NCBI GenBank assembly: GCA_026705105.1
Contig: JAPPBK010000359.1
Span: 1 to 6,141 of the forward strand
Direction of reading: 5' to 3'
From: Chloroflexota bacterium
GTDB taxonomy: Bacteria > Chloroflexota > Dehalococcoidia > Bin125
DNA: 6,141 bases
In this document: piece by piece, positions 1 through 6,008 of the stretch
How positions within the stretch are numbered: the stretch's first letter is position 1
How the letters are laid out: each line of letters begins with the position of its first letter
Translations under genes and position numbers: made by a program
Notes under the pieces: generated by a model
Told to the model about the DNA's origin: nothing
Seen by the model: the letters and a program-made list of their open reading frames with translations, nothing else
The model's database searches: none

Positions 1-29
1 GGGCGCGGGGGACGGCGGTGTCGGCCAAG

Positions 30-143
30 ATCTCCCCCCGCCGTCAGGCGGGGGGAGATGTCCCGTAGGGACAGAGGGGGACTCTGTCCGCTGCACTTCG
101 TACGTGCCCCCCTCTCCCCCCGCTTGCGCGGGGGGGAGAGGGA
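30..143. repeat. Cluster of G/C-rich hairpins, REP/MITE-like intergenic repeat
   Basis: The segment folds into several inverted repeats. A perfect 13-bp stem joins 30-42 to 47-59 with a GTCA loop. A 6-bp stem pairs 59-64 with 68-73, and an 8-bp stem pairs 69-76 with 82-89; these two are mutually exclusive. A long stem pairs 110-121 with 131-142, with a slightly bulged GC/GC top. The first and last hairpins are near copies: both have the arm TCTCCCCCCGC (31-41 and 113-123) and a matching G-rich arm, so they form a direct repeat of hairpins around a 54-bp core. No run of T follows any stem on either strand, so classic intrinsic terminators are unlikely. The likely nature is a short non-coding interspersed repeat. 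Whether other copies exist cannot be seen in this window. Confidence 0.6.
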
Positions 144-146
144 CGC

Positions 147-174
147 TAGACACACTCCGATCGGCTGTTACGAT
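147..174 (+). promoter_or_regulatory. Candidate sigma-70-type promoter for rpsT
   Basis: TAGACA at 147-152 matches the -35 consensus TTGACA at five of six bases. TACGAT at 169-174 matches the -10 consensus at four of six. The spacer is 16 bp. Transcription would start near 181, leaving a leader of about 20 nt that contains the rpsT ribosome binding site. The site sits just after the repeat cluster and could drive the whole plus-strand block. It is a by-eye match in G+C-rich DNA, so it is only moderately likely. Confidence 0.4.
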
Positions 175-190
175 GAAATCGATTCAGCAA

Positions 191-196
191 AAGGAG
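191..196 (+). promoter_or_regulatory. Shine-Dalgarno site that fixes the rpsT start
   Basis: AAGGAG lies 5 nt before the GTG at 202. It is the strongest ribosome binding site in this region. It supports starting rpsT at GTG 202 and not at the in-frame ATG at 58, which lies inside the repeat cluster. Confidence 0.8.
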
Positions 197-201
197 TCAA
201 C

Positions 202-534
202 GTGGCCAACAAGGCTGCCGCAATCAAGTATCTGCGCCAGAGCCAGAAGCGGCGCATGCGCAACAAGCCGATTCGCACCTACGCGCGCAGTTCCGTTCGC
301 GCCGCGCTCGACGCAATCGACGACGCCCTCGACACGCAAGAGTGGAACGACGCCGACACGGCGATTCAGCAGGCCGTCAGCGCGCTTGACCGAGCAGCGC
401 AACGCGGCGTGATCCACGCCAACACCGCCGCCCGCAAGAAGTCGCGCCTCCTGCGTCAGTATCACGTCTCGCGCAATCCCGATGACGTGCGTCGGCCGCG
501 GATGCGCCCGCCGGCGCCGGCGCAAACCCCCTAA
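202..534 (+). CDS. rpsT: 30S ribosomal protein S20
   Basis: S20 is a primary 16S rRNA-binding protein of the small ribosomal subunit. The 110-residue product shows the family features in order: the basic N-terminal helix (ANKAAAIKYLRQSQKRR, residues 2-18), a middle helix, and the signature region from AVSALDRAA (58-66) through GVIHANTAARKKSRL (69-83). The start is GTG, chosen because of the AAGGAG 5 nt upstream and because the family begins with M-A-N. The in-frame reading upstream to 58 only translates repeat DNA. The protein is about 20 residues longer than usual for S20 (around 85-90). The extra tail (89-110) is rich in Pro and Arg and probably disordered. The gene is followed after 42 bp by the dehydrogenase gene with no visible terminator, so co-transcription is possible. 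The identification is near certain; the function of the tail is unknown. Confidence 0.95.
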   Translation: MANKAAAIKYLRQSQKRRMRNKPIRTYARSSVRAALDAIDDALDTQEWNDADTAIQQAVSALDRAAQRGVIHANTAARKKSRLLRQYHVSRNPDDVRRPRMRPPAPAQTP

Positions 535-576
535 GCTGCCTCCCAGACCCTCCCGCATGTCGCACGAGGCGCTTGC

Positions 577-1611
577 ATGCGAGCATTGATCTTCGACCGA
601 CCCGGCGAGATTCGGGTCGACGATTTGCCCACGCCGCAACCCGGACCCGGCGAAGCCGTGATCGAAGTCGGCGCGGCCAGCGTCTGCGCCTCCGACCTGC
701 GCGTCTACCGAGGCGAGAAGTACGCCAAACCAGGAGTGGTCCCCGGTCACGAATTCGCCGGCCGCATCGTCGCCGTTGGCGAGGGCGTCACCGATCTGCG
801 CCTCGGCGACGGCGTGGCCGTTTATCCGATCATCGCCTGCGGCGGCTGCGATTTCTGCCGCCGCGGTCTGCGCAACCGCTGCACGTCGCGCCGGACGCTT
901 GGCTACGACGCCAACGGCGGGCTGGCCGAGCAGGTGTTGCTGCCCGCCCCGCTGGTCGCTCAAGGGCACGCGGTCAAGCTGGCCGAGGGCGCGGACTGGG
1001 GACGCGCCGCACTGACCGAGCCCACCGCCTGCGTGCTCAACTCGCTCGAATCCTGCCGCTTTCGCGCAGGCGTCAGCGTCGCCATTCTCAGCGCCGGACC
1101 GATGGGTCTGCTGCATGTGCTGCTCGCGCGAGCCCTGGGCGCAGGCGAGATCATCGTCGCCGAGCCCGTCGATGTCCGCCGCGACGCCGCCCTCGCCATC
1201 GGGGCGAGCCGGGTCTGCAGCGGCGACCCCGATGAACTGCGAGCCGTGGTCGATGACGCCACAGCCGGCAACGGCTGCGACATCGTCGTCGTCTCGGTCG
1301 GACTCAACGGGCTCACCGAGACCGCGCTGCAGGTCGCCGGCCGACAGAGCAGCGTCAATCTCTTTGCCGGCTTCCCGCCCGAATCCAGCGCCTTGGTCGA
1401 CGTCAACGACCTGCACTACCGCGAGGTCTCGCTGACCGGCACTCAGAATGCCACGCCCGACCAGTTCCGCCGCACTGCGGCGCTGCTGCCCACTCTCGAC
1501 GCGGTTGATCGCATCGTCTCGCATCGGTTCGCGCTCTCCGAGGCCGACCAGGCCTATACGTCGCGCGATGATGCCGCCGTGCTCAAGACCGCCGTGTTGC
1601 CGGATGGCTGA
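577..1611 (+). CDS. Zinc-dependent medium-chain alcohol dehydrogenase family protein
   Basis: The 344-residue protein is a typical medium-chain dehydrogenase/reductase with an N-terminal GroES-like catalytic domain and a Rossmann NAD(P)-binding domain. Catalytic zinc ligands can be read as Cys37, His58 with Glu59 (PGHEF) and Glu148 (TEP). The structural zinc site is complete: Cys88, Cys91, Cys94 and Cys102. The dinucleotide-binding loop is SAGPMG (172-177), with Ser where most members have Gly. Glu196 ends the second Rossmann strand (IIVAEP), and an acidic residue there usually favours NAD over NADP. Overall it resembles the sorbitol, threonine and galactitol-phosphate dehydrogenase group, but the substrate cannot be told from sequence. 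The ATG start has GAGG (566-569) 7 nt upstream. The stop codon overlaps the next gene in TGATG, implying translational coupling. The link between an oxidoreductase and the surrounding translation genes is unexplained. Confidence 0.9.
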   Translation: MRALIFDRPGEIRVDDLPTPQPGPGEAVIEVGAASVCASDLRVYRGEKYAKPGVVPGHEFAGRIVAVGEGVTDLRLGDGVAVYPIIACGGCDFCRRGLRNRCTSRRTLGYDANGGLAEQVLLPAPLVAQGHAVKLAEGADWGRAALTEPTACVLNSLESCRFRAGVSVAILSAGPMGLLHVLLARALGAGEIIVAEPVDVRRDAALAIGASRVCSGDPDELRAVVDDATAGNGCDIVVVSVGLNGLTETALQVAGRQSSVNLFAGFPPESSALVDVNDLHYREVSLTGTQNATPDQFRRTAALLPTLDAVDRIVSHRFALSEADQAYTSRDDAAVLKTAVLPDG

Positions 1612-2399
1612 TGATGATCAGACGAAGCGGCGATGGACCGACCGGTATCGGTGAAGAACTGAGACAGGCGCGAATCCGGCGCGGCCGTTCGATTGCTCAG
1701 GCCAACCAGGCGACGCGCATCGCCCGTCAATACCTCGAAGCGCTGGAGGCTGAAGACTGGTCGCGGATGCCCGCAGCTCCGTTCGCGCGCGGATTCCTCA
1801 GCTCCTACGCCCAGTATCTCGGGCTTGACGACGGTCCATTGCTCGAGCGATTCCCGCTCGCACCGACCTCGCCCGGCGACGGACTGCATCCCAGCGAGGA
1901 AACCGTCGAGTCGTACCAATCCCTGGAACGCAGCGGCAGTCCGCGAGACGAGATTCGGCCCTCGGGCCTGCAACTGGGACCCTGGCTCGTTGCCGCGTTT
2001 GTCGTGATTGTCATCATCGTCGGCGTCGTCGCCGTCGTCAGCCTGCGCGACGACGTGCAGCCAATCGAGACGTCTCGGGACGTGCCAGGGATTGACAACG
2101 TTTCGGCCGAACTCGAATCGGCCACCTCGGTGACGCCCAGCTCAACGGACTTCGATCCGCTGCCCGACCTTACCCAGTTGACATCGCGGCAGGCCGTCAA
2201 CCACGTCAAGCTGCTCAACGTGCCCTATGTGCTGATCTCGGTCTACGACGACTCGCCAGCCGGCACCGTGCTCGAACAGTCCCCCGCCGCCGGAGTGGAA
2301 CCGCACGAAGATGCGGTCGTCACGCTGGTCGTCAGCCGCGGTCCCCGCCCGGGATCGGCGGGCGCAGACACGGCTGACGCCACGAGCGGCGGTGGCTGA
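1611..2399 (+). CDS. RodZ-like helix-turn-helix membrane protein with PASTA domain
   Basis: The 262-residue product has three parts. Residues 12-80 form a RodZ-type N-terminal helix-turn-helix (HTH_25-like): IGEELRQARIRRGRSIAQA, then IARQYLEALEAEDW and the FARGFLSSYAQYLGLD segment. Residues 122-145 are one hydrophobic membrane span (LGPWLVAAFVVIVIIVGVVA) with Arg/Asp after it. After a Ser/Thr/Asp-rich linker, residues 184-244 look like one PASTA domain, with LPDLTQLTSRQAVN at the front and GTVLEQSPAAG then VVTLVVSRGP at the end. PASTA domains of serine/threonine kinases and penicillin-binding proteins bind peptidoglycan fragments or muropeptides. The likely topology is cytoplasmic N-terminus and extracellular C-terminus. 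Canonical RodZ instead ends in a beta-rich DUF4115 domain and ties MreB to the elongasome, so the role here may be envelope sensing or shape control (inference). The start overlaps the dehydrogenase stop in TGATG, with no strong ribosome binding site, as expected for coupling. ATG 1614 is an alternative start. Confidence 0.85.
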   Translation: MMIRRSGDGPTGIGEELRQARIRRGRSIAQANQATRIARQYLEALEAEDWSRMPAAPFARGFLSSYAQYLGLDDGPLLERFPLAPTSPGDGLHPSEETVESYQSLERSGSPRDEIRPSGLQLGPWLVAAFVVIVIIVGVVAVVSLRDDVQPIETSRDVPGIDNVSAELESATSVTPSSTDFDPLPDLTQLTSRQAVNHVKLLNVPYVLISVYDDSPAGTVLEQSPAAGVEPHEDAVVTLVVSRGPRPGSAGADTADATSGGG

Positions 2400-3685
2400 T
2401 GCGCTATCACATCGTCACGCTCGGCTGTCCCAAGAACACGACCGACTCCGACCGCATCGCGCTGACGCTCGAGGCGGCGGGTCATCGGGCCGCTCTCGAT
2501 CGCCAACGCGCCGACCTCGTCATTCTCAACACGTGCGGTTTCATTGACGACGCGCGTAAGGAATCGAGGCAGGCCGCCGAGATCCTGGCAGCGGAACGCG
2601 CGGCCGAACAGCAGGTCATTGTCACTGGCTGCTGGTCGCAGATCGAACGCGAGCAGGTGATCGAGATCGACGGCATCGATGCGACGTTTGGGATCGAAGC
2701 CTGGCGAGAGATCGCGGATCACGCCGGGCAGGAGTCCGCCGAACGTGACATTCCCGAGACGTCTCTTGGCGTCGGTCCATCCGCGTACCTGAAGATCTCC
2801 GACGGCTGCGCTCGCCCCTGCACCTTCTGCAACATCCCCGCGATCAAGGGGCGGCAGTTTCGCAGCGCCGCGCCCGACGCGCTGGTCGCCGAGGCACAGG
2901 CCCTGGTCGAGCGGGGAGCGAGGGAAGTTGTACTCGTCGCCCAGGACAGCACCGCCTATGGCGCCGAGTGGGGCGATGCCGACGGGCTCGCCCGCTTGAT
3001 CGAGCGGCTGGCCGCCGAGTCCGGCGCCGAGTGGCTGCGTCTGATGTACGCATATCCCGGGTTCGTCACGCCATCCCTGGTCGAAGTCATGGCCCAGACG
3101 CCGCAAGTCTGCAACTACCTCGACATCCCGCTCCAGCACGGGTCTCCGGCAGTGTTGCGCCGGATGAAGCGGCCGCACAACATGAGCATGGTGCGCGCGA
3201 CGCTCGAACGCTTGCGCTCGGCCATGCCCGACATCGCCATCCGCACCACGTTCATCGTCGGCTTTCCCGGCGAGACCGACGCCGAGTTCGGCGAGTTGCT
3301 CGACTTCGTCGCCGAGGCGCAATTCGATCGCGCGGGCGCATTCACCTACTCACCCCAGGCCGGCACGCCTGCCGCCGCCATGATCGAGCAGGCGCCTGAC
3401 GAGATCAAGCAGTGGCGGTTCGACGAGCTGATGACGACGCTGTCCGAGATCTCCGCCGAACGCAACGAACTGCAGATCGGCCGCCGCTTGCCCTTGCTGG
3501 TCGAGTCGGAGCCGGGACAGACGACCGAGGACGGCGAGCCGATCGTCGCCGGTCGCACCTACCGCGAGGCCGCCGAGGTGGACGGTCTCGTCTTCGCCCT
3601 CGGCGAAGCCAACCCCGGCCAGATGGTCGATGTGCGGATCGCCGACGCGCTCGGACACGACCTCTGGGCCGAGCTGATCGACTAG
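2399..3685 (+). CDS. rimO: Ribosomal protein S12 methylthiotransferase RimO
   Basis: RimO is a radical-SAM enzyme that adds a methylthio group to the beta carbon of a conserved Asp of ribosomal protein S12 in the cytoplasm. All signature residues are present in the 428-residue product. The N-terminal methylthiotransferase domain binds its [4Fe-4S] cluster through Cys10 (LGCPKN, the RimO-type form), Cys46 (NTCGF) and Cys78 (TGCW). The radical-SAM cluster is Cys137, Cys141 and Cys144 (SDGCARPCTFCNIP). Later motifs are YLDIPLQHGSPAVLRRMKR and TTFIVGFPGET. A C-terminal TRAM domain occupies about 360-428. Length is normal. The LGCPKN motif and the YLDIPLQH motif favour RimO over MiaB and MtaB. The start overlaps the previous stop (TGATG), so translation is probably coupled. 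The stop overlaps the stop of the convergent DUF503 gene. Confidence 0.93.
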   Translation: MRYHIVTLGCPKNTTDSDRIALTLEAAGHRAALDRQRADLVILNTCGFIDDARKESRQAAEILAAERAAEQQVIVTGCWSQIEREQVIEIDGIDATFGIEAWREIADHAGQESAERDIPETSLGVGPSAYLKISDGCARPCTFCNIPAIKGRQFRSAAPDALVAEAQALVERGAREVVLVAQDSTAYGAEWGDADGLARLIERLAAESGAEWLRLMYAYPGFVTPSLVEVMAQTPQVCNYLDIPLQHGSPAVLRRMKRPHNMSMVRATLERLRSAMPDIAIRTTFIVGFPGETDAEFGELLDFVAEAQFDRAGAFTYSPQAGTPAAAMIEQAPDEIKQWRFDELMTTLSEISAERNELQIGRRLPLLVESEPGQTTEDGEPIVAGRTYREAAEVDGLVFALGEANPGQMVDVRIADALGHDLWAELID

Positions 3686-3975
3686 AGCGACAGCGTCTCG
3701 GTCGAGACATCTCCCACCTGGCAGTCCAGCCGTTCGCGCTCCAGGAACTCGATCACCTTCTGCGCGCTTGCGTGCGATACCTGCGCATCCGACGAAACCG
3801 CGGCGAACGCCAGCGTCGCCCGGGTGCGATCGTCCTGATCGCCGACTTCGGCCGCAGCCACGCCGAACTTGTTTCGAGCACGCTGGAGCACGCTGCGAAC
3901 AACTGATCGCTTGTCTTTCAGCGACGCCGAGTCGAAGAGCAGCAGTTCGACCGTGAGTACCGTGACCACGGTCAT
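3682..3975 (-). CDS. DUF503 (YlxP-like) family protein
   Basis: The 97-residue product matches the small DUF503 family along its full length. It starts TVVTVLTVELLLFDSASLKDKR, with the hallmark SLKDKR at 18-23, followed by VVRSVLQRARNKFGVAAAEVGDQD (AEVGDQD at 42-48) and ATLAFAAVS. The family has a ferredoxin-like alpha/beta fold. Its biochemical role is unsettled; in Bacillus-type genomes ylxP lies in the nusA-infB-rbfA operon, which suggests a ribosome-maturation connection. Here no rbfA or infB is in the window. The start overlaps the scpB stop in ATGA and is preceded by GGAGGAG (minus strand, 3984-3978), a good ribosome binding site, so it may initiate on its own as well as by coupling. 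The TAG stop overlaps the rimO TAG in opposite orientation. Confidence 0.88.
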   Translation of the reverse strand: MTVVTVLTVELLLFDSASLKDKRSVVRSVLQRARNKFGVAAAEVGDQDDRTRATLAFAAVSSDAQVSHASAQKVIEFLERERLDCQVGDVSTETLSL

Positions 3976-4559
3976 GACTCCTCCGTCTCCAGCGGCAACA
4001 CGGACTGTTGCGCCGGACGCTCCAGGTCTTCAAGCGGTGGCAGCTGGTCAAGCGCGGACAGGCCGAAGTGGTCGAGGAATCTCGGCGTCACGCTCCACAG
4101 CAGCGGCTGCCCGACGGTGTCCAGGCGTCCGCTCGGCGCGATCAGGTCGCGGGCCCGCAACGACCGGATCACTCCCGATGCGCCAACCCCGCGCACGCGC
4201 TCGATCTGCTCTCGCGTCACCGGCTGGTGATAGGCGATGACCGCCAGAGTTTCCAGGGAGGCCCTCGACAATCTGGATGGCGTGTCGAGGCCAAGCAGTC
4301 GTTCGACGTAGGGAGCGGCCACCGCCGCCGAGACCAGGGCCACCGTCCCCGAATGCCGGCGCAGGCGAATCCCGCGAGACGTGTCCGCCTCGATCTCCGA
4401 TAGCGCCGCCTCAACCGCCGTTACCGGAACGCCGGTCACCTGGGCCAGCAGACGGATCGTGGGCGGAGACTCGGCGACTAGCAGCAACGCTTCAAGCGTC
4501 AGGCGCAGGTCCTCGGGCGGCGGCAGCGGTTGCAGCGGCGCTGATTCTTCCGTCGTCAT
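3972..4559 (-). CDS. scpB: Segregation and condensation protein B (ScpB)
   Basis: ScpB is a dimeric winged-helix protein that with the kleisin ScpA and SMC forms the bacterial condensin complex for chromosome compaction and segregation. The 195-residue product has the family sequence from LTLEALLLVAESPPT (20-34) through the first winged helix, then YVERLLG (84-90), the strongly conserved SRASLETLAVIAYHQPVTR (98-116), IERVRGVGASGVIRSL (119-134), and the end of the second winged helix GQPLLWSVTPRFLDHFGL (150-167). Length is normal. It starts with ATG overlapping the mtaB stop (ATGA) and has only a weak upstream ribosome binding site, so it probably relies on coupling. The usual neighbour scpA is absent from the window; the gene instead lies between mtaB and the DUF503 gene. 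Confidence 0.93.
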   Translation of the reverse strand: MTTEESAPLQPLPPPEDLRLTLEALLLVAESPPTIRLLAQVTGVPVTAVEAALSEIEADTSRGIRLRRHSGTVALVSAAVAAPYVERLLGLDTPSRLSRASLETLAVIAYHQPVTREQIERVRGVGASGVIRSLRARDLIAPSGRLDTVGQPLLWSVTPRFLDHFGLSALDQLPPLEDLERPAQQSVLPLETEES

Positions 4560-5833
4560 CGCAGCAACTCGCCTACCAACCCGGAGTGATCGACTTCGGT
4601 CACTCGAACGCTGCGCAGTTGATTGGTCAAGTCGTGGTCCGACTCGACCCGGCAGGGCAGATAGGTGTCGCTCAGGCCGGTGTCCGGCGTCTCGAAGAGC
4701 ACCGACTGTAACGAACCGATCTCGGACTCCAACGCACGACGGCGGTGCCGCGCGCCTAGCTCCCGCAGCTCCGCGGCTCGCCTGCGCTTGACCTCCGCCG
4801 GTACGTCATCGCTCAGCAGCGCCGCCGATGTGCCCGGCCGGCTCGAGTAGGGAAACACGTGCACGTCGGTGAACTGCACCTCCCGCATCAGCGCAAGCGT
4901 GGCGGTATGGTCGTCCTCCGTCTCGCCGGGGAATCCGGCGATGATGTCGGTGGTCACCGAAACGCCCGGCGCCGAACGGCGAAACGCTGCTACCGCCTCG
5001 ATGAACTGTTCGGCCGAGTACCGCCTGCGCATCCGCGAGAGCACGGCGTCCGACCCGCTCTGCAGCGCCAGGTGCACGTGGCGGCACAACCGTGCGTCGT
5101 CCCAGCAGGACAGCAACTCGGGCGTGATGTCCTGCGGTTGAATTGACGAGTAGCGGATTCTCGCCGCGTCGGTGCGTGACAACAGGGCGTCGATCAGTTT
5201 CGCCGCCGTAGACCCGTCGCTGCGATCGCGGCCGTATGCGCCAGGCTGCGTCCCGGTCAACACGATCTCCCGCACGCCCTCGACAACCCGCTCCTGCACC
5301 GCGGCGACAATCTCATCGATTGGGATCGCCCGCTCTCTGCCTCGAACTCGGGGCACGATGCAAAAGGCGCAGACGTCGTCGCAGCCTTCCTGGATCTTGA
5401 TGAATGCCCGCGTTCGGCCTGCGGAGGCGGGGGGAGTCGCTGAGGTCGGGGCGACGTCGGTCAGCGCGGCGTACACCGCCTCGGCGGCCTCGGCCTTGCG
5501 GGCGTTGGCGACGACCTGAATGTCCGGCAGCTCGGACAACTGCGCGCCGGCCCGCTCGGCGTAGCAACCCGTGACGATCACCGGAGCGTCTGGGGAGAGT
5601 CGGCGCGCCATTCGGATCAGGCGGCGCGCCTTGCGATCGGCCACGTGGGTGATCGTGCAGGTGTTGATCAGGAAGGCATCGGCCGGCGTCGGACGATCCA
5701 CCGTGAGGCAGCCGAGGCGCTGCAGTTCGCGCGCCGCCTGCTGCGTCTCGGCCTGGTTCAGCTTGCAGCCCAGGGTCAGCGTCGCGACCAGCGGCGCGCT
5801 TCTCGTTGGCTCGGTTGATGCATTGCGGCTCAT
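4556..5833 (-). CDS. mtaB: tRNA t6A37 methylthiotransferase MtaB
   Basis: MtaB is the radical-SAM methylthiotransferase that converts N6-threonylcarbamoyladenosine at tRNA position 37 to its 2-methylthio form, tuning decoding of ANN codons. Residue numbers here count from the ATG at 5833 (425 residues). Cys23 (TLGCKLNQAET, the MtaB-type motif), Cys59 (NTCTIT) and Cys90 (TGCY) bind the auxiliary cluster. Cys151, Cys155 and Cys158 (EGCDDVCAFCIVP) bind the radical-SAM cluster. HLALQSGSDAVLSRMRRRY and TTDIIAGFPGET follow, and a short TRAM-like end lies from about 372. TLGCK-NQ and NTCT-T separate it from MiaB and RimO. An in-frame TTG at 5839 would add two residues, and I prefer the ATG. Neither has a strong ribosome binding site. 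It heads the minus-strand block mtaB-scpB-DUF503. Confidence 0.92.
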   Translation of the reverse strand: MSRNASTEPTRSAPLVATLTLGCKLNQAETQQAARELQRLGCLTVDRPTPADAFLINTCTITHVADRKARRLIRMARRLSPDAPVIVTGCYAERAGAQLSELPDIQVVANARKAEAAEAVYAALTDVAPTSATPPASAGRTRAFIKIQEGCDDVCAFCIVPRVRGRERAIPIDEIVAAVQERVVEGVREIVLTGTQPGAYGRDRSDGSTAAKLIDALLSRTDAARIRYSSIQPQDITPELLSCWDDARLCRHVHLALQSGSDAVLSRMRRRYSAEQFIEAVAAFRRSAPGVSVTTDIIAGFPGETEDDHTATLALMREVQFTDVHVFPYSSRPGTSAALLSDDVPAEVKRRRAAELRELGARHRRRALESEIGSLQSVLFETPDTGLSDTYLPCRVESDHDLTNQLRSVRVTEVDHSGLVGELLR

Positions 5834-5865
5834 GCCCAACTACCATACTCACAGAAGTCGACGAC

Positions 5866-5870
5866 GGAGG
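5866..5870 (+). promoter_or_regulatory. Shine-Dalgarno site of the 43-codon ORF
   Basis: GGAGG lies 6 nt before ATG 5877. It is a better match than those of most larger genes in the window and is the main reason for calling the short reading frame a gene. Confidence 0.65.
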
Positions 5871-5876
5871 CGCCTC

Positions 5877-6008
5877 ATGGTGGAGATCGGTTTGGCCATC
5901 CTGTTCGTCAGCATCCTGGTCGCCGCCGACCGCGGACGCTACGACACGCTCAACGAGAAGATGCGCGATTTCGTCGACTGGCTCGACCGTCCGGAAGACC
6001 AACGCTGA
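5877..6008 (+). CDS. Small putative membrane protein, 43 residues
   Basis: The product begins MVEIGLAILFVSILVAAD and continues RGRYDTLNEKMRDFVDWL, ending RPEDQR. Residues 4-17 are strongly hydrophobic, enough for a short membrane helix or membrane anchor. Residues 19-37 are charged and could form an amphipathic helix facing the cytoplasm. I do not recognise the family. Support for a real gene: a GGAGG ribosome binding site at ideal spacing, a membrane-then-charged pattern typical of real small membrane proteins, and placement in the only sizeable gap right of mtaB. The gene is divergent from mtaB with only 43 bp between the start codons, so they could share a control region. No terminator with a T run follows. 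It could still be a chance ORF in G+C-rich DNA. Confidence 0.55.
   Translation: MVEIGLAILFVSILVAADRGRYDTLNEKMRDFVDWLDRPEDQR

Noticed and set aside
30..59. The 13-bp hairpin as an intrinsic terminator
   Set aside because: The stem is strong, but no T run follows on either strand, and a near copy recurs at 110-142, which fits a repeat better.
30..143. The repeated hairpins as a CRISPR array
   Set aside because: There are only two copies, each self-complementary, and the core between them is itself structured and longer than a usual spacer.
58..201. In-frame N-terminal extension of the S20 reading frame up to ATG 58
   Set aside because: It translates the hairpin repeat into a Pro/Arg/Gly-rich peptide unlike any S20 start. 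The GTG at 202 has a strong ribosome binding site and gives the family-typical N-terminus.
555..580. Short GCATG/CATGC pairing around the dehydrogenase start codon
   Set aside because: A 5-bp stem with a 16-nt loop is too weak and too likely by chance to call a regulatory structure.
184..1524. A 446-codon open frame on the minus strand opposite rpsT and the dehydrogenase
   Set aside because: The length comes from G+C-rich codon bias on the sense strand. It has no recognisable domain, while the plus-strand genes have complete motifs.
2243..3322. A 359-codon minus-strand frame opposite rimO
   Set aside because: It is a shadow of rimO, whose cysteine motifs and TRAM domain are fully intact. 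The antisense product has no known motif.
3959..3972. Palindrome just inside the DUF503 gene start
   Set aside because: It consists of codons for Thr-Val-Val-Thr-Val in a conserved protein beginning, so codon repetition explains it and the loop is very tight.
5834..5876. Bidirectional promoter between mtaB and the small ORF
   Set aside because: Elements such as TACCAT or CATACT could be -10 boxes, but no -35 match at proper spacing was found on either strand.
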